Of a DNA stretch of 64,000 nucleotides, positions 57,731 to 64,000 are shown piece by piece. The stretch is from Sinorhizobium sp. 8-89 (GTDB taxonomy: Bacteria > Pseudomonadota > Alphaproteobacteria > Rhizobiales > Rhizobiaceae). Position numbers and translations under genes: made by a program. The stretch spans positions 1 to 64,000 of the forward strand of contig NZ_JASKLR010000001.1 in the NCBI RefSeq assembly GCF_030124325.1. Direction: 5' to 3'. Below the pieces are notes generated by a model. That model searched no databases, had not been told where the DNA came from, and was given only the letters and a program-made list of their open reading frames with translations. How positions within the stretch are numbered: position 1 is the stretch's first letter; each line of letters opens with the position of its first letter.

Positions 57731-58266
57731 CCGGACACTTGGACAGACTTCTCGGGAAATCGCCGCGCATCCTCATGGTCGCGGCCGCCTGCGCATTGAT
57801 GCTGGCGCTCCCGGGCGCTTTCGCGCAGGACGTGACGGCGCCGCCGGCGGAAAGCGGGAGCGTCAACGAAATCCAGCAATTCTGCACCAACATCGCCGAT
57901 GCCGCGCGCGACCAGCGCTATCTGCTGCAACGCAAGGAACTGGAAAATCTTCAGGCCAGTGTCGACGAGCGTATCGCGACGCTGGAGAAACGCCGCGCCG
58001 AATACGAGGACTGGCTGAAGCGCCGCAACGACTTCCTGAAACAGGCGGAACTCGGTCTCGTCGACATCTACAAGACGATGAAACCGGACGCCGCCGCCGG
58101 CAAGCTCGAGATGGTACGACCGGAGATCGCCGCTGCGATCGTCATGCGGTTGCCGCCGCGCCAGTCCTCGCTGATTCTCAGCGAGATGAGCGACGACAAG
58201 GCGGCTGTGCTCACCAACATCATTTCGAGCGCGAGCGATCCCAACACCTCGAAGGAGCCATCATGA
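57727..58266 (+). CDS. motE: MotE, periplasmic chaperone of MotC
   Basis: A 179-residue secreted protein specific to rhizobial motility. Signal peptide (ILMVAAACALMLALPGAFA), a lone Cys53 (IQQFCTNIADAARDQRYLLQ) that in S. meliloti forms a disulfide-linked dimer, a coiled coil (LQRKELENLQASVDERIATL) and a C-terminal MgtE-like PPRQSSLILSEMSDDKAAVL. MotE stabilises periplasmic MotC, which is not in the window. Overlaps both neighbours by 4 bases. Confidence 0.93.
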   Translation: MTGHLDRLLGKSPRILMVAAACALMLALPGAFAQDVTAPPAESGSVNEIQQFCTNIADAARDQRYLLQRKELENLQASVDERIATLEKRRAEYEDWLKRRNDFLKQAELGLVDIYKTMKPDAAAGKLEMVRPEIAAAIVMRLPPRQSSLILSEMSDDKAAVLTNIISSASDPNTSKEPS

Positions 58267-58973
58267 GAAAGCATTTTACGGCCGTTTTGGCCGCGGGCCT
58301 CCTTGCGGGATGTCAGAGCCAGGCGTTCAAGGAGATCGGTCAGGCGCCGTCCATGAGCCCGATCGGCAGCGGCCTGCAATATACGCAGACGCCGCAGCTC
58401 GCTGCATATCCGAAGCAGCCGCATCAGGTCACGAACGGATATTCGCTTTGGAACGACCAGCAGGCAGCGCTCTTCAAGGATGCGCGCGCGATCAATGTCG
58501 GCGACATTCTCACGGTCGATATCAGGATCGACGACAAGGCATCCTTCGACAACAAGACGGATCGCAGCCGCAAGAATTCCAGCGGCTTTAATCTCGGCGC
58601 CAGCGGGGCATCGCAGACCAGCGATTTCGAATGGTCGGGCGATCTGGAATATGGCTCCAACACCAAGACCGAGGGCGATGGCAAAACCGAGCGCTCCGAA
58701 AAGCTGCGCCTGCTCGTCGCCGCCGTCGTGACCGGGGTGCTGGAGAACGGTAACCTCCTGATCAGCGGTTCCCAGGAAGTTCGTGTCAACCATGAATTGC
58801 GCATTCTCAACGTCGCGGGGATCGTCCGGCCGCGGGATGTCGACGCCGACAACATCATCTCCTACGACCGCATCGCCGAGGCTCGCATCTCCTATGGCGG
58901 CCGTGGCCGCCTGACCGAAGTGCAGCAGCCGCCTTGGGGTCAGCAAGTCGTAGACCTGCTCTCGCCGATCTGA
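58263..58973 (+). CDS. flgH: Flagellar L-ring lipoprotein FlgH
   Basis: A 236-residue outer-membrane L-ring protein. Lipoprotein signal with lipobox LLAGC (Cys about 17), SLWNDQQAALFKDARAINVG and GDILTVDIRIDDKASFDNKT in the family core, VRPRDVDADNIISYDRIAEA near the end. Starts within the motE stop. Confidence 0.95.
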   Translation: MRKHFTAVLAAGLLAGCQSQAFKEIGQAPSMSPIGSGLQYTQTPQLAAYPKQPHQVTNGYSLWNDQQAALFKDARAINVGDILTVDIRIDDKASFDNKTDRSRKNSSGFNLGASGASQTSDFEWSGDLEYGSNTKTEGDGKTERSEKLRLLVAAVVTGVLENGNLLISGSQEVRVNHELRILNVAGIVRPRDVDADNIISYDRIAEARISYGGRGRLTEVQQPPWGQQVVDLLSPI

Positions 58974-59063
58974 TCGAGGGCAGATTGCAAATCAAAGTGC
59001 CACGACGTCGCCTGTCTCCTCGACGAGGCGTAGCGCCGTGGCCAACCGGCACGGAATGGCACG

Positions 59064-59555
59064 ATGGAAGAAATCGATAGCGCGCAATCCTCCAAATCCA
59101 AAGTGATGACGATTGCCGCCCTGGCCGTGCTGACCGTCATCGCCGGCGGCGGCGGGTGGCTCGTCGGCCGCTTGCTGGCGCCGCCGCCCGCAGCGGAGAA
59201 GATCGAGGCCGTTGCCGAAGTTGCGCCGAACGCCACCGGTGCCGAGGGGGTTCCGAAAATCGCCACTGAGGCCAATGGTGTCGTGCAGCTGGAGCCGATC
59301 ACGACGAACCTCGCTTACCCTTCCGAAAACTGGGTCCGCCTGGAAGTCGCGCTGCAGTTCAAGGGCATCCCGGACGTTGCCTTGGCCGAGCAGATACACC
59401 AGGACATTGCAGCCTATCTCAAGACCGTATCGCTGCAGCAGATCCAGGGGCCGCGCGGCTTTCAATATCTCCGGGATGACATTCAGGAGCGGGTTGACCT
59501 GCGCTCCGACGGACGCGTAACGAATGTGATGTTCCGAACCTTCGTCATCCAATGA
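59064..59555 (+). CDS. fliL: Flagellar basal-body protein FliL
   Basis: A 163-residue single-span protein associated with stators. The span is MTIAALAVLTVIAGGGGWLV; the periplasmic part includes VQLEPITTNLAYPSENWVRL and the C-terminal DGRVTNVMFRTFVIQ. It is about 90 bases after flgH and 49 bases before fliP. Confidence 0.92.
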   Translation: MEEIDSAQSSKSKVMTIAALAVLTVIAGGGGWLVGRLLAPPPAAEKIEAVAEVAPNATGAEGVPKIATEANGVVQLEPITTNLAYPSENWVRLEVALQFKGIPDVALAEQIHQDIAAYLKTVSLQQIQGPRGFQYLRDDIQERVDLRSDGRVTNVMFRTFVIQ

Positions 59556-59604
59556 TTCGGCAGGGTCGGGACCTAGTAATTCATCCATTCTGTTCAGGCC
59601 CTCA

Positions 59605-60342
59605 ATGCTCCGGATTGCTGCCTTCATAATCGCCATGATGGCGATGTCGGGAATTGCCGGGGCGCAAAGCTTTCCCGCCGATATTCTGAACACGCCGGTC
59701 GACGGTTCCGTCGCATCATGGATCATCCGCACCTTCGGACTGATCACCGTTCTGTCGGTGGCACCCGGCATTCTGATCATGGTGACGAGCTTTCCGCGCT
59801 TCGTCATCGCCTTTGCGATCCTGCGGTCGGGAATGGGGCTGGCGACCACGCCGTCCAACATGATCATGGTGTCGCTGGCACTGTTCATGACCTTCTATGT
59901 GATGGCGCCGACCTTCGACCGCGCCTGGCGGGAGGGTATCGACCCGCTCCTGAAGAATGAAATCTCGGAAACCGAGGCCATGCCGCGCATGGCGGAGCCG
60001 TTCCGCGAATTCATGCTGGCCAATACGCGCGACAAGGACCTGCAGCTCTTCATCGACATCGCCAAGGAGAAGGGCCAGACGGTCGTGGTCGACGACAAGG
60101 TCGATCTCCGCGCCGTGGTGCCGGCCTTCATGATCTCGGAGATCCGGCGCGGCTTCGAAATCGGCTTCCTGATCATGTTGCCGTTTCTGGTAATCGACCT
60201 GATCGTTGCGACGATCACTATGGCGATGGGTATGATGATGCTGCCACCAACGGCGATCTCGCTGCCCTTCAAGATACTCTTCTTCGTGCTGATCGACGGC
60301 TGGAACCTGCTCGTCGGCAGTCTGGTACGGTCCTTCACCTGA
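59605..60342 (+). CDS. fliP: Flagellar type III export protein FliP
   Basis: Core of the export gate. 245 residues with a signal peptide (MLRIAAFIIAMMAMSGIAG), a hydrophobic span (GLITVLSVAPGILIMVTSFP), the FliP signatures FVIAFAILRSGMGLATTPSN and PAFMISEIRRGFEIGFLI, and a closing pair of spans. fliQ and fliR are not in the window. A two-way hairpin follows at 60459. Confidence 0.96.
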   Translation: MLRIAAFIIAMMAMSGIAGAQSFPADILNTPVDGSVASWIIRTFGLITVLSVAPGILIMVTSFPRFVIAFAILRSGMGLATTPSNMIMVSLALFMTFYVMAPTFDRAWREGIDPLLKNEISETEAMPRMAEPFREFMLANTRDKDLQLFIDIAKEKGQTVVVDDKVDLRAVVPAFMISEIRRGFEIGFLIMLPFLVIDLIVATITMAMGMMMLPPTAISLPFKILFFVLIDGWNLLVGSLVRSFT

Positions 60343-60458
60343 GCGGGTGAAACATTCCCTGCTGATTCTCGACAATCGATCGACGCATCGCGAGCCGCGC
60401 GTGCGGGCTGCTGCACCGCCAGGCGCGATCGTAGACGAGCGAACCTTTGCAATGAAAA

Positions 60459-60482
60459 AGAGGCAGTGGTTCCACTGCCTCT
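60459..60482. terminator. Bidirectional hairpin between fliP and the glycosyltransferase
   Basis: Perfect 11-bp inverted repeat AGAGGCAGTGG / CCACTGCCTCT with a 2-base loop. The left flank GAAAAAG reads as a T run on the minus strand, so it should terminate the convergent glycosyltransferase; the right flank (TCACC) gives little for fliP. Confidence 0.8.
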
Positions 60483-60513
60483 TCACCATTGGCCTTTCCG
60501 TGCCGCCGGCGAT

Positions 60514-62424
60514 CTATCGTTTGAAGGACCCATCGCGCGGCGGAAGCGCCGGAACGTCGATGTGATCCGGTGCCAGTTTCTGCTTGGCGCGATCCACCAT
60601 CATCTCGTAACCGCGCTCGAGATGACGGCAGAAGCGCTCCGCATCGAACAGCGGCATGCGGAAGCGGTTTTCCTCAAGCGCCTTCCTGTACTCGGCGATC
60701 TTTTCACGATTCTCATAGAGTGCGACAGCTTCTGCCACATAGGCTTCGGGATCGGCAGCCACGAGCTGCGGCAGCCCGATCGCGTTGAGAAGGCTTTCGC
60801 TTACGCGCGAGGCAAAGTTGGTGCCCTTGAACGTGAGCACCGGCAGGCCGGCCCAAAGCTGTTCCGAGGTGGTCGTGTGGCCGTTATAGGGATAGGTGTC
60901 GAGGCCGAGGTCGGCGGCGGGCAGGCGGTTGATGTGCTCTGCATAGGCCGTCTTGCTGCAGAGGATGATGCGTTTCGACGCGATACCGCCGCTCTGGAAC
61001 TTACGCAGAATGTTGGCCTGCGCGTCCCGCTTGCACATGAGCCACAGAATGCTGTCGGGGGTTCGGCGCAGGATCTCGATCCAGAGATTGATGGTCTGGA
61101 GCGAGATCTTTCTGCTGGCGTTGAACGATGCGAAGATGAACGCTTCCTCCGGAAGGCCGAGGTCCTTGCGGCCGATGCCGTATGGCTGCGGGCGATGGTA
61201 GGGATCGTTCGGCTGGTAGGTTTCCGGCAGGCGGCAGAACTTTTCGTAATAGTGTTCCTGGCTTCCATCCGGCAGGACATACGGATCGCCGATGACATAG
61301 TCGACATCGACGTTTGCCGTGGTTCCGGGGAAGCCCAGCCAGGACACCTGAACGGGTGCAGCCTGATGGTTAAGTATCTTCAGCCGGTTGTCGAGCGTGT
61401 GTCCCTTCAGGTCCACCAGGATATCGATGCCTTCTGCACGAACGACGCGGGTGGCCTCCTCATCGGACATATCGTTGATGCGGATAATTCGGCCCCAATT
61501 GATGCGATTGCCCCGGTCGCGAGCCAGATTGCTTTCTTTGGTATGGCAGAAGAGCGTGACTTCAAATTTTTCCGGGTCGTGCAGCTCCAAAACAGCTTGC
61601 AGAAGCTTCATCGTTGCATGCTGGTCCCAGAAGTCCGCTGAAAGATAACCGATGCGGATTTTCTTCGCCCATTGATGCGGCATGTTGCGCCGCGCCTCGG
61701 TAATTGCGGAGGCAAAGGGCCGGTTCCGCGCACCAGCCCATCGATTGAGCTTTTCATCCCCGCACCAGGTGACGTGGTAGTAGGGGGACTCGGCGGTGAG
61801 AATTTCGTACCGGCCGGCATCCAGGGCTTTCTGGATATCCGGATAGTGTTTTTCAATCTCGGCGTAGTCGTTGGCCTCACGCGCAAAGACGAGATAGGCC
61901 GCCCGCAACACAGTGCTCTTCGGATTTTTCCGGAACAGATTCACGACCGCATCGCGGTCCTGCGCATCATCGATATCGGCCGTCAGAAGTTTGAAGGCGA
62001 GTGACTGATGTTGAATATTCGTACTCGTGGAAAGCGGTGCCTTGAACAGGCCGAGAATTTCCTTCTGGTCCCGCTTGAGGAAAATGGATGCGATGATGAA
62101 CGCGATCTCCGGATCGGTCTTCGCCTTTTCCAGAAGAGGAAGGCCGATGCTGAGCGCCTCGTCCTCGTTGCCGCATGAAAAATACAGCTTCATCGCTTCG
62201 GTCAAATAATGTTCCGAACGCGAGCCCTTTTCCTCTCCTGCCAGCTGATAGGCGCGCGCGGCGTCCGTCTTGAAGCCGAGTTTCAAAAGAATCTTTGCCA
62301 GCAGGACGTATGTCTTCGCCTCCCTGCTGATGTTCATCAGGTGGTTAAGCTGGTTGAGCGCCTCGGTATACTGGCCTTTCTGATATTGCCGGGAGGCGGT
62401 CGTGAAGAGGGCATGCGCGTTCAA
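60514..62424 (-). CDS. SPINDLY/OGT-family (GT41) glycosyltransferase in the flagellar locus
   Basis: A 636-residue protein. The first 230 residues are tetratricopeptide-like helical repeats (ASRQYQKGQYTEALNQLNHL, AYQLAGEEKGSRSEHYLTEA). The rest has the O-GlcNAc transferase catalytic region: GYLSADFWDQHATMKLLQAV, WLGFPGTTANVDVDYVIGDP, FNASRKISLQTINLWIEIL, DTYPYNGHTTTSEQLWAGLP and GTNFASRVSESLLNAIGLPQ. It likely transfers a sugar to Ser/Thr of target proteins. It lies between fliP and the flagellin gene, opposite to both, so flagellin or another flagellar protein is a plausible target. ATG 62424 starts it. Confidence 0.85.
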   Translation of the reverse strand: MNAHALFTTASRQYQKGQYTEALNQLNHLMNISREAKTYVLLAKILLKLGFKTDAARAYQLAGEEKGSRSEHYLTEAMKLYFSCGNEDEALSIGLPLLEKAKTDPEIAFIIASIFLKRDQKEILGLFKAPLSTSTNIQHQSLAFKLLTADIDDAQDRDAVVNLFRKNPKSTVLRAAYLVFAREANDYAEIEKHYPDIQKALDAGRYEILTAESPYYHVTWCGDEKLNRWAGARNRPFASAITEARRNMPHQWAKKIRIGYLSADFWDQHATMKLLQAVLELHDPEKFEVTLFCHTKESNLARDRGNRINWGRIIRINDMSDEEATRVVRAEGIDILVDLKGHTLDNRLKILNHQAAPVQVSWLGFPGTTANVDVDYVIGDPYVLPDGSQEHYYEKFCRLPETYQPNDPYHRPQPYGIGRKDLGLPEEAFIFASFNASRKISLQTINLWIEILRRTPDSILWLMCKRDAQANILRKFQSGGIASKRIILCSKTAYAEHINRLPAADLGLDTYPYNGHTTTSEQLWAGLPVLTFKGTNFASRVSESLLNAIGLPQLVAADPEAYVAEAVALYENREKIAEYRKALEENRFRMPLFDAERFCRHLERGYEMMVDRAKQKLAPDHIDVPALPPRDGSFKR

Positions 62425-62834
62425 GTGCGGCTCCGTCGGATAGGTGACCGCGGCCGGCGTTCAGCCGCTCCGGTCCTGATTCGATCGACATGTTTCACGC
62501 AACAGTGTCGTCGTTGGACCTTGCCTCAGGCGTGACTCCGACAATGGTTGGGGAGGTCTGCGGCCGCCGCTGTCGAGGAGAGGCCGTGGAAAAAAAGCTA
62601 CATGTGCTCAACCATTTAATCGTGCGTTAAGCATAAATCGAGCCATCCGGAGTGGGCACCTGCATTTAATGAATTCGCAAGCATTGGCCTCGATATTCGT
62701 CTCCACATGACGGGTTTGGTTTCTTCCAAAGGATGTTTGTTGGAACCGAGTGGCATGAAGCCGGTCCGTCATCACCGGTAGTGTACGCAGTCCGGTATGT
62801 CCCCACGGTATTCAGTAAAAAAGGGACAACTCAA
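62425..62834. promoter_or_regulatory. Divergent upstream region of the flagellin and glycosyltransferase
   Basis: A 410-base gap holding the flagellin promoter and leader and the glycosyltransferase promoter. It includes a TTAA-N7-TTAA box (62616-62630), and the flagellin ribosome-binding site AAGGGA at 62821-62826. A frame opening at ATG 62733 runs into the flagellin but lacks a ribosome-binding site, so I treat it as leader. Confidence 0.55.
62616..62630. promoter_or_regulatory. CtrA-like box upstream of flagellin
   Basis: TTAA-TCGTGCG-TTAA, followed by G, fits the alphaproteobacterial CtrA consensus apart from the final C. It sits about 205 bases before the flagellin ATG and about 190 before the glycosyltransferase ATG. 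It shares TGCGTTAAG with the 4496-4511 box. Confidence 0.45.
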
Positions 62835-63779
62835 ATGACCAGCATCATGACGAACTCCTCGGCAATGGCCGCAATCGCGACCCTGCGCTCGATCAATTCC
62901 TCGATGGAAACGACCCAGGACCGGATTTCCTCCGGCTATCGTGTTGGTTCGGCCTCTGACAACGCCGCTTACTGGTCGATCGCGACCACCATGCGTTCCG
63001 ACAACAAGGCGCTTTCGACGGTTCAGGACGCCCTCGGCCTCGGCGCCGCCAAGACCGACGTCGCCTACACGGCGATGAAGTCCTCGATCGACGTCGTCGA
63101 CGAAATCAAGGCGAAGCTCGTTGCCGCCAGCGAGCCGGGCGTGGACAAGGGCAAGATCCAGAAGGAAATCAAGGAACTCCAGAACCAGCTCGTCAGCATC
63201 GCGAAGTCCGCTTCGTTCTCCGGCGAAAACTGGGTCTATAACGACAACAACAACGCCGCCGGCACCAAGTCGATCGTCGGTTCGTTCAACCGCGACGCGA
63301 GCGGCAATGTCAGCCTCACCACGCTTCAGTTCGATACGACGAAGAGCTCGCTCATCGAAGTCGACTCGGCTGGCGATTATGTCACCAACGGTTCGGGCCT
63401 GCTTTCGAGCGACCTCGAATACACCGACACGGACGGCACGACCACTGTCACGCTGAGCTATAACCTGCTCGAGATGGACATCAGCAGCATGACGACCGGC
63501 GATCTGGCCGAAGCCATCTCCGGTGTCGACGCAGCCCTGCAGACCATGACCGACGCAGCTTCCGATCTCGGCGCGCTCAACAGCCGCGTCGACATGCAGA
63601 AGGACTTCGTCGCCGACCTGATGGACTCGATCGAGAAGGGTGTCGGCAAGCTTGTCGATGCCGACATGAACGAGGAATCGACGCGCCTCAAGGCCCTGCA
63701 GACACAGCAGCAGCTCGGCATCCAGTCGCTGTCGATCGCCAACAGCAACTCGCAGAACATCCTGTCGCTGTTCCGCTAA
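62835..63779 (+). CDS. Flagellin (short, FlaA/FlaC-like)
   Basis: Filament protein of 314 residues. The N-terminal D0/D1 domain (MTSIMTNSSAMAAIATLRSI, then TQDRISSGYRVGSASDNAAY) and the C-terminal VDADMNEESTRLKALQTQQQ and SIANSNSQNILSLFR are typical rhizobial flagellin. The middle is short and Asp/Thr/Ser rich (SSGLLSSDLEYTDTDGTTTV-like), with many Ser/Thr that could be glycosylated. The S. meliloti FlaA that I recall is nearly 400 residues, so the outer domain is reduced here. ATG 62835 follows AAGGGA. Probably class III, late flagellar expression. A terminator follows. Confidence 0.93.
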   Translation: MTSIMTNSSAMAAIATLRSINSSMETTQDRISSGYRVGSASDNAAYWSIATTMRSDNKALSTVQDALGLGAAKTDVAYTAMKSSIDVVDEIKAKLVAASEPGVDKGKIQKEIKELQNQLVSIAKSASFSGENWVYNDNNNAAGTKSIVGSFNRDASGNVSLTTLQFDTTKSSLIEVDSAGDYVTNGSGLLSSDLEYTDTDGTTTVTLSYNLLEMDISSMTTGDLAEAISGVDAALQTMTDAASDLGALNSRVDMQKDFVADLMDSIEKGVGKLVDADMNEESTRLKALQTQQQLGIQSLSIANSNSQNILSLFR

Positions 63780-63790
63780 GCGAAATTCTT

Positions 63791-63818
63791 CCAAGCGCGG
63801 AAGACTTCCCGCGCTTGG
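63791..63818 (+). terminator. Hairpin after flagellin
   Basis: CCAAGCGCGG / CCGCGCTTGG, a perfect 10-bp stem starting 11 bases after the stop, with GAAG/CTTC extending toward the loop. No strong T run directly after, so it may serve mainly in message stability, with the next hairpin as terminator. Confidence 0.65.
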
Positions 63819-63832
63819 TCGCAAGTCGATCG

Positions 63833-63866
63833 AAGCCGCGTTTCGCAAGGGACGCGGCTTTCATTT
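63833..63866 (+). terminator. Second hairpin after flagellin
   Basis: AAGCCGCGT / ACGCGGCTT stem with a short T-rich right flank (TCATTTTGG). Better intrinsic terminator than the 63791 hairpin. Together they form a tandem terminator before the RIME copy. Confidence 0.7.
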
Positions 63867-63880
63867 TGGGTTCGACGTCC

Positions 63881-63985
63881 TACTGCATGATTCCTCAAAT
63901 CGGAATCGATTTGAGGACAAAATCATGCAGCGATTCAAAGCGCTGCGGCGACCTTGCGCGTCTGTGCGGACGCGCGGCGCTGCGA
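63881..63985 (-). repeat. RIME-like intergenic repeat, copy 8 (inverted)
   Basis: CTGCATGATTCCTCAAATCGG ... GAGGACAAAATCATGCAG (63882-63930), then AAGCGCTGCGGCGACC and the second arm GCGCGTCTGTGCGGACGCGC. Orientation opposite to copies 1, 3, 5 and 6. It closes the window to the right of the flagellin, before any next gene. Confidence 0.75.
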
Positions 63986-64000
63986 TCGAAGAAAAATCTG

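Noticed and set aside
62733-62834. In-frame N-terminal extension of flagellin
   Set aside because: The family start MTSIMTNSS follows a good AAGGGA site; the extension has none and does not resemble flagellin.

Overview
The window looks like chromosome from a Sinorhizobium/Ensifer-type alphaproteobacterium. It has high GC, a rhizobial gene order (murA-hisD-infA block, rhamnose operon, then the che/fli/flg/mot/vis region), the rhizobia-specific motility genes icpA, cheS, cheT, visN, visR and motE, two CheY proteins, and a dispersed intergenic palindrome of the RIME type. I cannot fix the species. The flagellin is clearly shorter than I remember for S. meliloti FlaA.

Layout. (1) 0-2.2 kb: the 5' end of a reverse-strand polyketide/fatty-acid synthase (rkpA-like), frameshifted by a 23-bp tandem duplication just after its active-site Cys, divergent from a capsule-export lipoprotein. 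(2) 2.3-4.4 kb: pncA and pncB for NAD salvage. (3) 4.5-6.6 kb: a methyl-accepting chemotaxis protein broken by a frameshift. (4) 6.6-10 kb: an accessory stretch of very small genes, several of them 40-42-residue single-span membrane proteins with good ribosome-binding sites, ending at tRNA-Thr. (5) 10-16.6 kb: conserved housekeeping block murA, DUF2948, hisD, UPF0262, a low-molecular-weight phosphatase, infA, maf, yacG and tRNA-Phe. (6) 16.8-20.2 kb: small hypotheticals, a GlxA-type AraC regulator, a YbaK-type deacylase and a GlsB membrane protein. (7) 20.3-31.4 kb: the rhamnose system, with rhaI-rhaD on the minus strand and rhaR-S-T-P-Q-U-K on the plus strand around a shared operator. (8) 32.1-40.6 kb: the ten-gene chemotaxis operon icpA-cheS-Y1-A-W-R-B-Y2-D-T. 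(9) 41-63.8 kb: fliF, visN, visR, a minus-strand motor operon (motA-fliM-fliN-fliG-flhB plus one unknown), a plus-strand operon (DUF1217, flgF, fliI, unknown, flgBC-fliE-flgGAI-motE-flgH-fliLP), a minus-strand SPINDLY/OGT-family glycosyltransferase, and a flagellin.

How the genes work together. The rhamnose block imports L-rhamnose (RhaSTPQ), converts its anomers (RhaU) and catabolises it (RhaK, RhaI, RhaD) under DeoR-type control. The che operon turns receptor input into phospho-CheY2 at the flagellar motor, with CheY1, CheS and CheT ending the signal. VisN/VisR are the motility master regulators. The two divergent operons build the MS ring, C ring, export gate, rod, P and L rings and stator. 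The glycosyltransferase between fliP and the flagellin may act on flagellin or on flagellar parts.

Eight RIME-like repeats lie between operons. Features I would look at first: the duplication in the synthase active-site region, the tiny membrane-protein cluster, the globin-type receptor that has lost its haem-ligand His, the CtrA-like box near the flagellin, and the glycosyltransferase in the flagellar locus.
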